DNA of 64,000 nucleotides from PMP191F sp047602185 (GCA_047602185.1 JASGHY010000001.1:930001-994000), one strand, 5' to 3'. Numbered from the stretch's first letter, positions 1-8,368 are shown. The notes: a model not told the origin generated them from the sequence alone. Numbers and translations are program-made.

Positions 1-54
1 AGGAAGATTTTAAAAGACATCAGCCGGTAAGGCTGGTATTAACTGACGGGAGCA

Positions 55-717
55 CTAGATCTTATCTACCCTGATCCATTTCATGCCGGCAGCTTCGGCA
101 GCTATTACACCGGGAGTGCCGTCTTCAAAGACCATACACTCTTCGGGAGCAATGCCAAGCTCTTCTGCTGCTTTAAGGAAAGGATCGGCAAAAGGTTTGC
201 CTTTTTCTGTTTCACCGGCACAAACCAGTACATTGATAAATGCATCAAGGCCCAATACTGCCAGTGTTTTGGAAACGGTTTTACGGCTACCGCCTGATAC
301 TACGCCGATCTTTACTCTACCGGCATGTTGTTTCAGGTGGTTTACCACAAAGTCAATAGGCTGGGTATGTTGAATATATTCTTCAATAAACAGGTTAGAT
401 TTGCGGGTTGCAAATTCAACGGGGTCGAAGGGAACGTTGTAGCGTTTGCTGATTTCCCCGGCTACCAGTACTGTAGACCAGCCTGCCAGTTCATCAATAA
501 TTGAATCATCCAGCTGGACGCCGTAAGTAGCGGCCACATCTACGTAAGAGTCTTTGTGGGCCTGCATATTATCCGCCAGTGTACCATCACAGTCGTACAA
601 AAAAGCTGAATAATTTCCTTCCGTAAGCTGGTTCAGTACAGACAGCTTATCGATGTTGCTGATTCCTTTATTCACCTGGTTGCTACTTTTTAAAGGGCGT
701 AAAGGTAAGTCAATCAT
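55..717 (-). CDS. HAD-superfamily phosphatase, beta-phosphoglucomutase-like
   Basis: Predicted cytoplasmic phosphatase or phosphomutase of the haloacid dehalogenase superfamily, 220 aa. The nucleophile motif YDCDGTLADN lies at residues 41-50 (D42 nucleophile, D44 acid/base). Motif II is VVSGGSRKT, the lysine motif is in GKPFADPFL, and the acidic magnesium-binding motif is FEDGTPG near the C-terminus. The order and the helical cap after motif I fit subfamily IA enzymes that act on small sugar phosphates. About 35 residues precede the first strand, so the true start could be internal, although the ATG at 717 is in frame. Nothing nearby reveals the substrate. The family is certain; the specific reaction is not. 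Confidence 0.85.
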   Translation of the reverse strand: MIDLPLRPLKSSNQVNKGISNIDKLSVLNQLTEGNYSAFLYDCDGTLADNMQAHKDSYVDVAATYGVQLDDSIIDELAGWSTVLVAGEISKRYNVPFDPVEFATRKSNLFIEEYIQHTQPIDFVVNHLKQHAGRVKIGVVSGGSRKTVSKTLAVLGLDAFINVLVCAGETEKGKPFADPFLKAAEELGIAPEECMVFEDGTPGVIAAEAAGMKWIRVDKI

Positions 718-874
718 GCTAATGAATGTTTTTTTCGTAATATCTATTTAGCTTTGTGGTATTAAACGCCGCTGATACATACTATATTTTACACATGCAA
801 CGGGAAGCTGCTGTATTGTTTCGTGTTCTCTCATTGAATACTTGTCTTTTATTTCCCCATTTTATTTAGTTTTT

Positions 875-1504
875 ATGCAATCTGCTATAGCCGTCATTGG
901 CGGAACCGGTAAGGCCGGTAAGTATGTTGTGGAGCAACTGGTGCAACAACAATTGTCTTTTAAACTATTACTTCGCAACCCGGCAGCATTTTCCTTACAA
1001 TACCCTTTGATGGAAATTGTACAGGGTGATGCCTGTAACCCGGATGATACTTACACGCTACTCCGGAACTGCCATGCAGTGATCAGTACACTTGGTCAGC
1101 CACAGGGGCAGCCGGTTATTTTCAGCCAGGCAGCTACCAATATTGTCAATGCAATGAACGCTCTGAAGATCCATCGTTATGTTGCAGTAACAGGTTTAAG
1201 CATTGATGTTCCCGGCGATAAAAAAAGTGAAAGGGTAGCGCAATTATCTGCTTATATGCGACAATCATTCCCGCATATTATTGCAGATAAGCAAAAAGAA
1301 TATGAAGTATTAAAAAACAGCAATGTAGATTGGACGCTGGTACGGGTACCGATGATCGTGCAGACAACTACCAGCACAGGAGTAAAGATCAGTGAAGAAG
1401 ATTGCCCGGGCGATCATATCAATGCTCCGGACCTTGCGGGTTTTTTATTGCAACAATTAGCAGATACTAATTATATCCGCAAAGCGCCTTTTGTTGCTTC
1501 CTGA
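875..1504 (+). CDS. NAD(P)-binding SDR / NmrA-like protein
   Basis: Predicted atypical short-chain dehydrogenase or NAD(P)H-binding protein of about 209 aa. The ATG at 875 puts the dinucleotide-binding loop IGGTGKAGKYV directly after the first strand, as in this family; an upstream TTG at 842 would add 11 residues without similarity to it. The middle part (STLGQPQGQP, AVTGLSID) follows the Rossmann pattern of NmrA/NAD-dependent epimerase-like proteins. Members are cytoplasmic and may be oxidoreductases or redox sensors; no substrate is evident. The gene stands alone on the plus strand and ends just before the first RAYT-associated hairpin pair. Confidence 0.8.
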   Translation: MQSAIAVIGGTGKAGKYVVEQLVQQQLSFKLLLRNPAAFSLQYPLMEIVQGDACNPDDTYTLLRNCHAVISTLGQPQGQPVIFSQAATNIVNAMNALKIHRYVAVTGLSIDVPGDKKSERVAQLSAYMRQSFPHIIADKQKEYEVLKNSNVDWTLVRVPMIVQTTTSTGVKISEEDCPGDHINAPDLAGFLLQQLADTNYIRKAPFVAS

Positions 1505-1511
1505 AAATGAT

Positions 1512-1589
1512 AAGGGAAGTCGTCCCTCGAAGGGACGACTTCCCTCATTAAGTGAGGGACGACATCCTTCTGAAAGGATGTCGTCCCTT
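1512..1589. repeat. REP-like double hairpin, copy 1, downstream of the RAYT gene
   Basis: Two adjacent hairpins. The first pairs GGGAAGTCGTCCCT with AGGGACGACTTCCC around a 3-nt loop; the second pairs AGGGACGACATCCTT with AAGGATGTCGTCCCT. A shorter form of the same unit lies on the other side of the transposase gene at 2227-2286. This is the arrangement expected of REP sequences mobilised by a RAYT. Confidence 0.85.
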
Positions 1590-1593
1590 GTAT

Positions 1594-2217
1594 TTAATGC
1601 TCTATATAAAACGGTAACTGGGTAAACTGGTCTGATTGCAACTCGTGATATTTCTTAAACAAGTCTATTCCCCCAAACCACTCTATTACTTCCTTTCGCT
1701 TTAAATCCGATTGGGCATTGGATAAGAATGAATTGTATGAACTGAATTTGTATTGCGATGGATGATGACAGATATTATGATGCACAGGATTGTAGTGCAG
1801 ATAGTATATGACTTGTGTAAAGTAAGCGTCTGTCCCGATCTTTATTCTTCTGTACGGGGTTTGGAATAAACTGCCGCTATCATCCTGCATTTTGTTCAAA
1901 GAATTTGTATAAGCAACAAAAAGTCTTCTGAACTGTGCAGAGATCACTTTGTGAGTATCGCTCTTTTCCCCAGCCGGAATGGGCTTGACCTTTACAAGCA
2001 GATGAAAGTGATTAGGTATCAGGGCGTAAGCGTAAATGTCCAGTATTTCAGAGGTGAACCTTTTTAACAGGCTAAGAAAGAAATAGTAATTCTTTTCTTC
2101 AGTGAATAGCTTTTTGTGCGGATGACAGCGATTATAGACATGATAATAGAAGTCTGGCTCAAATTGAGCGAGGTATTTTTCATTAATAGGCATATTGGAA
2201 GTAATTGGCTTTAGCAA
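1594..2217 (-). CDS. REP-associated tyrosine transposase (RAYT, Y1_Tnp family)
   Basis: Predicted single-strand DNA transposase of the IS200/IS605-related RAYT family, 207 aa. The metal-binding HUH motif is seen as PNHFHLLVK (H70, H72). The family-typical YYLHYNPVHH block at residues 138-147 carries the likely catalytic tyrosine (Y138 or Y139). GSLFQTPYRRIKI is another typical RAYT block. RAYTs cut and join short palindromic REP hairpins and are usually single-copy domesticated genes rather than selfish elements. Here the gene is bracketed by similar double hairpins at 1512-1589 and 2227-2286, with no IS200-type left/right end or TnpB. The gene appears intact. An alternative start at the internal Met (2193) is possible. 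Confidence 0.9.
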   Translation of the reverse strand: MLKPITSNMPINEKYLAQFEPDFYYHVYNRCHPHKKLFTEEKNYYFFLSLLKRFTSEILDIYAYALIPNHFHLLVKVKPIPAGEKSDTHKVISAQFRRLFVAYTNSLNKMQDDSGSLFQTPYRRIKIGTDAYFTQVIYYLHYNPVHHNICHHPSQYKFSSYNSFLSNAQSDLKRKEVIEWFGGIDLFKKYHELQSDQFTQLPFYIEH

Positions 2218-2226
2218 TCGGATTTT

Positions 2227-2286
2227 AAGGGAAGTCGTCCCTCGTTAGGTGAGGGAAGACATCCTTCTGAAAGGATGTCTTCCCTT
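2227..2286. repeat. REP-like hairpin unit, copy 2, upstream of the RAYT gene
   Basis: Same order of modules as 1512-1589, in the same orientation, but the first hairpin has lost its right arm. The second hairpin pairs AGGGAAGACATCCTT with AAGGATGTCTTCCCT; both arms differ from copy 1 by one base, and pairing is kept (C-G replaced by A-T). A T-run follows at the right end, so it could also stop plus-strand transcription. Confidence 0.85.
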
Positions 2287-2288
2287 TT

Positions 2289-2582
2289 TTATCTTTCATA
2301 CAACGCCAGGCGTTGCCTGAGTGTTTTCATTTCCTGGTGCATCAGGTGCATCCTGTCTAGTAAATGGGCAATGGCTTCTATTCCTTCGGGATTAATGCCC
2401 AGTTCTGTGTGGAGACGGCTTAACCTCTCAATATCCCCCAACTGATCTATGCGAAGAAAATGCTGTTCTTCAATAGTAGTGATCTGGATCAGCCCTGCAT
2501 CTTCAAGTGTAGCAATGAATGTATAAGAAACGCGATTGTGCAGGCAGAAATCATTTGCCGGTATCAGTTCGTTTGGTTCCAT
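2289..2582 (-). CDS. cbpM: Chaperone modulator CbpM-like protein
   Basis: Small 97-aa protein matching the CbpM/MerR-like modulators that bind the J-domain of CbpA and restrain its co-chaperone and DNA-binding activity. It shows the family pattern: an N-terminal hydrophobic ligand segment (LIPANDFCLHNRVSYTF), a MerR-like wing region (EDAGLIQ, FLRIDQL) and a C-terminal helix rich in Leu, Met and Arg. The start overlaps the stop of the upstream cbpA gene by one base (TAATG), which suggests translational coupling and supports the partner assignment. The short length leaves some doubt about homology, but the context is characteristic. Confidence 0.8.
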   Translation of the reverse strand: MEPNELIPANDFCLHNRVSYTFIATLEDAGLIQITTIEEQHFLRIDQLGDIERLSRLHTELGINPEGIEAIAHLLDRMHLMHQEMKTLRQRLALYER

Positions 2583-3505
2583 TACGCATTGTTTTGAAGG
2601 TTAGCTAATTGCTGAAACAACTCTTTCTCTTTGTCTGTAAGGTTGGTTGGCATTTTTATGTTGTAGGTTACGTACAGATCGCCAAACTGGCCTTCCTGTT
2701 TGTACACCGGGAAGCCTTTACCTTTTACACGCACTTTGGTGCCATTCTGTGTTTCCGGTGCTACTTTCAGTTTTATCTTGCCATCCATTGTTGCAAGGAT
2801 CAGTTCGCCTCCCAGTATGGCTGTGTATAACGGTATATCCTGTGTAATGTGCAGGTCGTTGCCGTGGCGTTGAAATGCTGTATTGTTTTGAATATGGAAG
2901 GTGATATACAGGTCACCTGCAGGGCCTCCGTTTACGCCCGGACCGCCGTTGCCTTTCAGTTTAATAACCTGTCCGTCTTCGGCGCCCGCAGGAATGGTAA
3001 TGCGAAGGTTCTTACCATTAACTGTCAGTACCTGTTTATGAGAAGTGTACACATCGCTCAGGTTGAGATTTAACTGGGCCTGGTAATCTTCGCCACGGAA
3101 TTTTACCTGGCTGCCACGGCCGGATGAGGTTCTTCCTGCACCATGACCAAACAATTGCTCAAAGAAGTCTGAGAATTCACCACTGCCACTACCAAAGTCA
3201 GTATAATCACCAAAGCCACCCTGGCCCTGGTAAGTACTGCCGCCGCTTTGTTGCTGTGCTTTTTCAAATTGCTCAGCATGTTTCCAGTTTTCACCATACT
3301 GATCGTACTTCTTGCGATTTTCGGGATCGCTCAATACTTCATTGGCTTCATTGATCTGTTGAAAGAGTTTTTTAGCGTTGGCGTCATCCGGGTTCAGATC
3401 CGGGTGATGTTTACGGGCAAGTTTACGATAGGCTTTTTTGATGTCGTCCTGAGTAGCATTTTTATCTACGCCTAATACTTTGTAGTAGTCTATAAAATCT
3501 GCCAT
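2582..3505 (-). CDS. cbpA: DnaJ-class co-chaperone CbpA
   Basis: 307-aa type-B DnaJ protein. The N-terminal J-domain (residues 1-72) has the HPD tripeptide in RKHHPDLNPDD, needed to stimulate DnaK ATPase. A Gly/Ser/Phe-rich linker (about 85-130) follows, then the two beta-sandwich substrate-binding domains typical of DnaJ C-termini (about 140-300). The zinc-finger CxxCxGxG repeats of DnaJ proper are absent, which points to the curved-DNA-binding protein CbpA. It is the upstream gene of a two-gene unit with cbpM (one-base overlap). Role: cytoplasmic co-chaperone in protein folding and stress survival. Confidence 0.92.
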   Translation of the reverse strand: MADFIDYYKVLGVDKNATQDDIKKAYRKLARKHHPDLNPDDANAKKLFQQINEANEVLSDPENRKKYDQYGENWKHAEQFEKAQQQSGGSTYQGQGGFGDYTDFGSGSGEFSDFFEQLFGHGAGRTSSGRGSQVKFRGEDYQAQLNLNLSDVYTSHKQVLTVNGKNLRITIPAGAEDGQVIKLKGNGGPGVNGGPAGDLYITFHIQNNTAFQRHGNDLHITQDIPLYTAILGGELILATMDGKIKLKVAPETQNGTKVRVKGKGFPVYKQEGQFGDLYVTYNIKMPTNLTDKEKELFQQLANLQNNA

Positions 3506-3717
3506 ACCCCTCGGTTTATATGAATTTATTGAATTTTTTTGAATGCTGAATGCTAAACGCGGAACGCTAATATAGTCGGGAAATTAGGAAGGCCGAAAGT
3601 CGGAAAGCAAGACCGAACTAAAGAACCTGAACCTTGAAACTTGTAACCTGAAACTGGCTTTTCCCACTCACGATTGCCGATTGCCGTCTGCCGTTTCACG
3701 ATTCCACACTCTCATCC

Positions 3718-4083
3718 TTACTGCAATTTCAATTCCATGATCCTGGCAATGGATTTTGCCCGGGCAACAGCATCAGCAGCTATAGGGCCACTAAAGTTTT
3801 CATTCACTGTTTGCTCCCACAACTGCAGCCATCTTTCAAAATGTGTATGTTCCATGGCTGAAAGCTTATGCAATGCAAAATGCTTGTCCATTGGCTGACC
3901 TTTGTAGGTTGCTGCGCCTAACAACACAGAATCCCAGAAGGTGACCATGATGGGGATATGTACCTCCCATGAAAAGTGTGCCACCGTGGTAAAGAAATGT
4001 TTTATCAGTGGATCTTCTACCACCTTACTATAAAACCTGTTCACCAGTTGGGCAATATCTTCTGTTGTTTGTATATCGTTCAA
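3718..4083 (-). CDS. Group III truncated haemoglobin
   Basis: 121-aa two-on-two globin. The pattern follows group III truncated globins: RFYSKVVEDPLIKHFF in the B/CD region, then WEVHIPIMVTFWDSVLL, YKGQP, and the proximal-helix block HTHFERWLQLW, whose H81 is the likely haem ligand. These cytoplasmic proteins bind O2, NO or other small ligands; physiological roles in nitrosative or microaerobic stress are proposed. The gene lies 41 nt downstream of a four-cysteine FNR-like regulator on the same strand and is probably cotranscribed with it, which fits a gas-responsive unit. Confidence 0.88.
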   Translation of the reverse strand: MNDIQTTEDIAQLVNRFYSKVVEDPLIKHFFTTVAHFSWEVHIPIMVTFWDSVLLGAATYKGQPMDKHFALHKLSAMEHTHFERWLQLWEQTVNENFSGPIAADAVARAKSIARIMELKLQ

Positions 4084-4124
4084 GGGATGGTTGTTTGTTA
4101 CGTTTTAATAACATTAGTGGAATG

Positions 4125-4811
4125 TTATTGTTCGGCAGTAAGCGCTTTCAATGCCTCTTCATTCAGGATAGTAATGTCTTTATTATCGGCTTTGATGATC
4201 CGTTCGCTGGTGAGCTCGGTAATAGTACGGAAAACGGTTTCGTAGGTGGTACCGGCATAAGAGGCAAGGTCTTGCCGGGTAATGCTGATATTAATAAATC
4301 CTTCGGGAGTAAGTCCGAATTTTTCTTTGAGTACCAGTAATGCGTAGGCCAGTCTTCCTTTTACCGGCATATGGGCCAGGTTACGCATACGTTTTTCTGA
4401 TTCCTGCAGTTCGTCGGCATAAAACATCAGCAGGTCATAAGTAAAGTCGGGATTAACCCGGAGGGTAGCTCTGAAGAACTCAAGATCTATATAGCAAACC
4501 AGGCTATCTTCCAGTGCAGTGGCAGATACGGGATAAATGGTGCTTTTCCCTAATCCACGGTGCCCGATGATATCGCCTTTACGGGCAAAACGGATATTGA
4601 GCTCTTTATCATCCCCCCATTTTTTATGCACCTTTACTTTTCCTTCGTACAGGAAAAACATACCGGCAACCGGATCTCCCTCTTTAAAGATCAGTTCGCC
4701 TTTTTTAAACTTCAGGGTTTTTTTATGTACTTCAATAGCCGGGAGCCACTCTTTTAAACTACGTCTGCACAAAAAACAGCTTTGAAGGTCGCATCCGTTT
4801 TTGCCTTTCAT
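4125..4811 (-). CDS. Crp/Fnr family regulator with an FNR-like cysteine set
   Basis: 228-aa transcription factor. It has a cyclic-nucleotide-binding-like beta-roll (about residues 30-130), a dimerisation helix, and a C-terminal winged helix with recognition helix TTYETVFRTITEL (E-T-V-x-R, as in CRP/FNR). Cysteines C7, C12 and C15 cluster at the N-terminus and a fourth, C106, sits in LEDSLVCYIDL, which aligns with the FNR segment around its C122 ligand. The C15-C106 interval (91) is close to FNR's C29-C122 (93). This suggests a [4Fe-4S] or similar redox/O2/NO sensor, though the N-terminal spacing differs. The truncated globin gene lies directly downstream. Family certain; cofactor inferred. 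Confidence 0.88.
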   Translation of the reverse strand: MKGKNGCDLQSCFLCRRSLKEWLPAIEVHKKTLKFKKGELIFKEGDPVAGMFFLYEGKVKVHKKWGDDKELNIRFARKGDIIGHRGLGKSTIYPVSATALEDSLVCYIDLEFFRATLRVNPDFTYDLLMFYADELQESEKRMRNLAHMPVKGRLAYALLVLKEKFGLTPEGFINISITRQDLASYAGTTYETVFRTITELTSERIIKADNKDITILNEEALKALTAEQ

Positions 4812-4916
4812 GTAGTGAAGTTACAAGGTTTAACGGGCATTTATGCTGAAATCAGCCTCCTGGCGGGCTATTGGGGTTGGCTTACTTGCTCTGTGGATCT
4901 CGTACCAACGGAACTA

Positions 4917-5510
4917 TCAAAGATCAGCTTGCAGGTTGTTTAGATCAGTTTCGGTATTGAAGTTGGAGAAGTACAGTTGTTGTGCGGGTTGCAGTGAAAG
5001 ACAATGGGTAGTTAATTGACCCAATACATATTTCATACTATACCTGGGCAGTTGATGGGTATGGTATAACTGTAAAACAGCAGCAAGACCTTTGGCTGTA
5101 TAGATCCCGCACAGGGGCTCTGGTTCATTGTTATTGCTATATACATACGCATCTGCAGCAAAACCACTACATGCATCCATCAGCGATTGTAAGATCGTTT
5201 CATTCATCAAGGGCATATCGCAGGCCAGTACCAGTAAGTCTTCTGATGGGTATTGAAGATGTACGCTTAGTAACCCTCTCAACGGGCCATGTACATCAAG
5301 TGTAGCATCATCCTTCACCAATTGTTGCACAGTAAATGCAGCCAGGTAGGCGGGGTATTGTTCCGGGTTTACCGAGAAGACCACGGGTATATTGAGTGAC
5401 GCTATTTTGTTGGCTGCCACCTGCGCCCATGTACCGGCACTACTTTGTAGTAGCCCCTTATCGGTACCCATCCGTGAGCTTTGTCCGCCGCATAATACGA
5501 TGCCTAGCAT
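4917..5510 (-). CDS. mobA: MobA-like nucleotidyltransferase
   Basis: 197-aa cytoplasmic NTP-transferase fold protein resembling molybdenum cofactor guanylyltransferase, which attaches GMP to molybdopterin. The nucleotide-binding signature LCGGQSSRMGTDKGLL is at residues 6-21, and the metal-binding acidic motif is in LACDMPLM. PEPLCGIY later in the protein is also typical of MobA. No other molybdenum-cofactor genes are in the window, so a related cytidylyl- or guanylyltransferase specificity (MocA-like) cannot be excluded. It is 105 nt upstream of the FNR-like gene on the same strand; molybdoenzymes are often under anaerobic control, which makes the neighbourhood plausible but not conclusive. 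Confidence 0.78.
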   Translation of the reverse strand: MLGIVLCGGQSSRMGTDKGLLQSSAGTWAQVAANKIASLNIPVVFSVNPEQYPAYLAAFTVQQLVKDDATLDVHGPLRGLLSVHLQYPSEDLLVLACDMPLMNETILQSLMDACSGFAADAYVYSNNNEPEPLCGIYTAKGLAAVLQLYHTHQLPRYSMKYVLGQLTTHCLSLQPAQQLYFSNFNTETDLNNLQADL

Positions 5511-5632
5511 TGTTGGTTGCAGGTTTAATGTTTAAGGTATTTCTGCGCGGGTTGCTGAGTTATACTCTTTGCTTGTTTGTTTGCTTCCTTACTTTCTTTC
5601 TTTTGCGTAAACAGGGAACTGCCTAAAAAGCA

Positions 5633-5664
5633 TAAGGTATAAAGCCTGACGACTTTATACCTTA
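5633..5664 (-). terminator. Probable terminator of the LolA-like gene
   Basis: Arms AAGGTATAAAG and CTTTATACCTT around a short loop. Read on the minus strand the hairpin is followed by a T-rich stretch, and it lies just downstream of the gene ending at 5688. Confidence 0.55.
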
Positions 5665-5687
5665 AACCTTATACTTGAATTCCTCTA

Positions 5688-6398
5688 TTAGTTTGATGGT
5701 TTAAACACATCATCCGCAATAGTCGTATTGAATTCTATTTTTGAGAAAGTGATATCTCCGGTAGTAGATGTTCTTTTGTAGGATACAAGATAGCCGTCGG
5801 CTGTTTTCTTGTAGTCACTGTATTCAGTGGTTACTTCCTGTTCTGCACCATTGGCCAGTGCCGTTGTTATTGTTTTTACGATCAGGTAGTTATTATCGAG
5901 GTAGTAAGTGCCTGCTTTGCCGTTGGAACGGGTTACTTTCAGTTTAAAGCAATCTACGTTGTTTATTTTTTCCTTACCCAGGTACTCAATTTTGCTGCCT
6001 TTGCTCTGGTAGTCTACCAGTGGCCCCTGGATATCGAGGTTGGCCTGTGCCATTTTCACCTGGTCTTCGGGCAATGGTTCTGCTGATGTATTGCCGGCAA
6101 ATGGATTATATGCCCATCCGTTGGTAGTAGTGATAATGTTGTAACCGGTCTGATCCATTACAGTAAACTCTACTTTGGTGGCTTTGTTCTGAACCTGGTA
6201 AAACTTCATGGCTATTTCATTACCCATCTGGAACAATGTACCGTCCATTACTACACTTTTAATAGCGTGGATCTTGTCAATACCACCACGGGCTTCAATG
6301 TGTTTGTTAACGATCTCATCAACTGTTTGCGCATGTGTACCGACACTAAAAACGGTCAGTAACAGCAGAAATGCGATAGACGCAGATATTTTTTTCAT
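5688..6398 (-). CDS. Exported LolA-like / outer-membrane-lipoprotein-sorting-like protein
   Basis: 236-aa secreted protein with a signal peptide (residues 1-24, ending THAQ). The rest consists of alternating strands in the pattern of LolA/LolB-like half-barrel proteins: TVDEIVNKHIEARGG at the N-terminus of the mature part, then strands such as GWAYNPF and NVDCFKLKV, and YYLDNNYLIVKT. Bacteroidota carry many such periplasmic proteins of unknown ligand. It stands alone on the minus strand; no LolC/D/E or other transport genes adjoin it. Function beyond a likely periplasmic lipid- or lipoprotein-binding fold is unknown. Confidence 0.65.
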   Translation of the reverse strand: MKKISASIAFLLLLTVFSVGTHAQTVDEIVNKHIEARGGIDKIHAIKSVVMDGTLFQMGNEIAMKFYQVQNKATKVEFTVMDQTGYNIITTTNGWAYNPFAGNTSAEPLPEDQVKMAQANLDIQGPLVDYQSKGSKIEYLGKEKINNVDCFKLKVTRSNGKAGTYYLDNNYLIVKTITTALANGAEQEVTTEYSDYKKTADGYLVSYKRTSTTGDITFSKIEFNTTIADDVFKPSN

Positions 6399-6925
6399 AC
6401 AGGAAATATGTTATTATGATTTGTTAGTTGCAGTAAAACTGCTTTTGTTACAAGTTCGGTCATTTTTTTATACCAGCTTCAGGAAAAGCCTGTTCAGGGT
6501 GTTATTGGCCTGTTAGTAATTGTTTAATAGCCTGTTCTGGTCCCGTAGAGCCGGGTGGCGCATTTGAGATATCTATTTAATGTCGTTTAGTTAGTGGCTG
6601 GTGAAGATCCTACACATGGTGGTACCACTACGCGTCTCCGCTCTGATGCCTTCACCAGCCGGAATCTCAATTGATAGCTATACAAGGTTGAATACCCATT
6701 TACCATAGGTTAGCTGTTATTCTCCCACTTTTTTTATTATCGAGGGCAATGGATGTGAACAATTTGTAACCCCTGATGTTAATGGCATACAAAGGCTTCT
6801 GCATTGGTGAATAATTTTATTTGAAATACACTTCCCTTATCCCTTGTTTTTCAAATAAATATATAATACAGGTAATGGGTTATTGATTAGCAGCGTGGCA
6901 CTATTTATCATTCAATTATTAAACT
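6399..6925. other. Intergenic region with one degenerate double-hairpin repeat
   Basis: No convincing gene in this 527-nt gap between divergent genes. It holds a degenerate member of the five-copy palindromic repeat (6569-6676). The AT-rich 200 nt before 6926 should contain the ompA-like promoter, but I cannot fix its boxes. Confidence 0.6.
6569..6676. repeat. Double-hairpin palindromic repeat, copy R1 (inverse, degenerate)
   Basis: Starts with the family's flank (ATATCTATTTAATGTCG, then TTTAGTTAGTGG) and continues into GGCTGGTGAAG at 6596-6606, whose complement CTTCACCAGCC lies at 6650-6660. The loop is unusually long (43 nt), so this copy appears interrupted or rearranged compared with 16003-16088 and 53353-53437. 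Confidence 0.7.
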
Positions 6926-8284
6926 ATGAATCGAAAATTACCTGCGTTACTGATGGCCGCTGTTCTGGGTACCTCTACCATTTACGCCCAGGAATATGAA
7001 CCGGCTCCCAAAAAGAAGGGATCGTTACTTGGTTTCAGTTTCAACATGACTGATTTCTACACGCCTAATGTGATCAAGGCTTCCTCGCTGGGGCATGTTT
7101 TAAGTCACGGTGGTGGTACAAGGGTCTCGGATATGGATCCCGGTATCTCCGTTATGTACTGGAAAGGTCTTACCAATATACTGGACCTTTCTGTACGCTA
7201 TAATGGTTTATTTACCAGTTATACAAAGGATAATAACAGTGATAAAAGTTATGCCAACGAGTTTGAAGGCTCGTTGCATCTGCGCCCCCTGGCCGATAAT
7301 CACCTGATCCAGCCTTTTATTACAGGAGGTATCGGTGTTGGCCAGTATGGCAAAACATGGGCGCCTTATGCACCTGCCGGTCTTGGTATCCAGTTCAATT
7401 TCAGCAGCATTACTTACCTGTTCCTGCAGGCCAACTATCGTATCAGCCTCGACAAGTCTTCGGCCGATGATAACCTGTTCTATTCATTGGGCATAACGGA
7501 AAACCTTACTAAACGTAAAGTGAAAGAGGTGAAGGTGGTTCCATTGCCTGTGGTAGAGAAGAAAGACCGCGACAATGATGGTGTGGTGGATAGCCTTGAT
7601 GCCTGTCCTGATGTGGCTGGTTTACCACAGTTTAATGGTTGCCCTGATACAGATGGTGATGGAATACCGGATAAAGATGATAAATGCCCAACGGTGGCAG
7701 GGCTTGCCCGTTACCAGGGTTGTCCCATCCCCGATACTGACGGAGATGGTATAAATGACGAAGAAGATAAATGTCCCACCGTTGCCGGTGTGGCCCGTTA
7801 CCAGGGCTGTCCTATACCAGACCGTGATAAGGATGGTGTAAATGATGAGGAAGATAAATGTCCCGACCTGCCTGGTCCTGCTTCTAATAATGGTTGTCCT
7901 GAAGTGAAAGAAGAAGTGCGTAAGAGAGTGGAAGTAGCAGCCAGCAAGATCTTCTTTGTAACAGGAAGTGCGAAACTGATGGCTAAGTCGTACAAATCGC
8001 TGGATGAAGTAGCCAAATTGATGCAGGATGATGCGAACCTGAAATTAAGCATAGATGGACATACCGATAATACCGGTCGCCTTGAATTGAACCAGAAGCT
8101 GAGTGCGGATCGTGCAAGATCTGTACGTGATTACCTGGTAAGTAAGGGTATTGAAGGCGGTCGTTTGCGTAGCAGTGGTCATGGACCTGATAACCCGATA
8201 GCAGATAATAAAACTGCTGCCGGCAGGGCTAAGAACAGAAGGGTAGAGATGACCTTGACCTACTGGACCACTACTACCAACTAA
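6926..8284 (+). CDS. OmpA-family outer membrane protein with thrombospondin type 3 repeats
   Basis: 452-aa outer membrane protein. Signal peptide at residues 1-21 (TSTIYAQ). Residues about 30-190 alternate like a small beta-barrel (GFSFNMTDFYTPNV, GGIGVGQYG). Four Asp-rich calcium-binding TSP3-like repeats fill about 211-326 (DRDNDGVVD, DTDGDGIPD, DTDGDGIND, DRDKDGVND, each followed by a Cys-Pro block). The C-terminal OmpA domain (about 338-448) has the peptidoglycan-binding pattern IDGHTDNTGRLELNQKLSADR and ends with KNRRVEM. Role: structural link between outer membrane and cell wall, probably abundant. It is monocistronic, with a strong terminator 36 nt downstream. Confidence 0.92.
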   Translation: MNRKLPALLMAAVLGTSTIYAQEYEPAPKKKGSLLGFSFNMTDFYTPNVIKASSLGHVLSHGGGTRVSDMDPGISVMYWKGLTNILDLSVRYNGLFTSYTKDNNSDKSYANEFEGSLHLRPLADNHLIQPFITGGIGVGQYGKTWAPYAPAGLGIQFNFSSITYLFLQANYRISLDKSSADDNLFYSLGITENLTKRKVKEVKVVPLPVVEKKDRDNDGVVDSLDACPDVAGLPQFNGCPDTDGDGIPDKDDKCPTVAGLARYQGCPIPDTDGDGINDEEDKCPTVAGVARYQGCPIPDRDKDGVNDEEDKCPDLPGPASNNGCPEVKEEVRKRVEVAASKIFFVTGSAKLMAKSYKSLDEVAKLMQDDANLKLSIDGHTDNTGRLELNQKLSADRARSVRDYLVSKGIEGGRLRSSGHGPDNPIADNKTAAGRAKNRRVEMTLTYWTTTTN

Positions 8285-8319
8285 TCAGCATGTGTTTTTG
8301 AACTGTCAGATAAAGTAGG

Positions 8320-8346
8320 GCCGCTCTGTAATGGAGCGGCTTTTTT
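8320..8346 (+). terminator. Rho-independent terminator after the OmpA-like gene
   Basis: Stem GCCGCTC/GAGCGGC (8320-8326 with 8334-8340) followed by six T residues. Confidence 0.85.
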
Positions 8347-8368
8347 ATGAGATGGCCTATTCTCGTGA

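Noticed and set aside
1512..2286. RAYT plus repeats as a complete IS200/IS605 element
   Set aside because: No TnpB and no typical element ends; the flanks are REP-like double hairpins in direct orientation.
4845..4856. Near-palindrome GCTGAAATCAGC upstream of the FNR-like gene as an FNR site
   Set aside because: It does not fit TTGATnnnnATCAA, and no second half-site is near.
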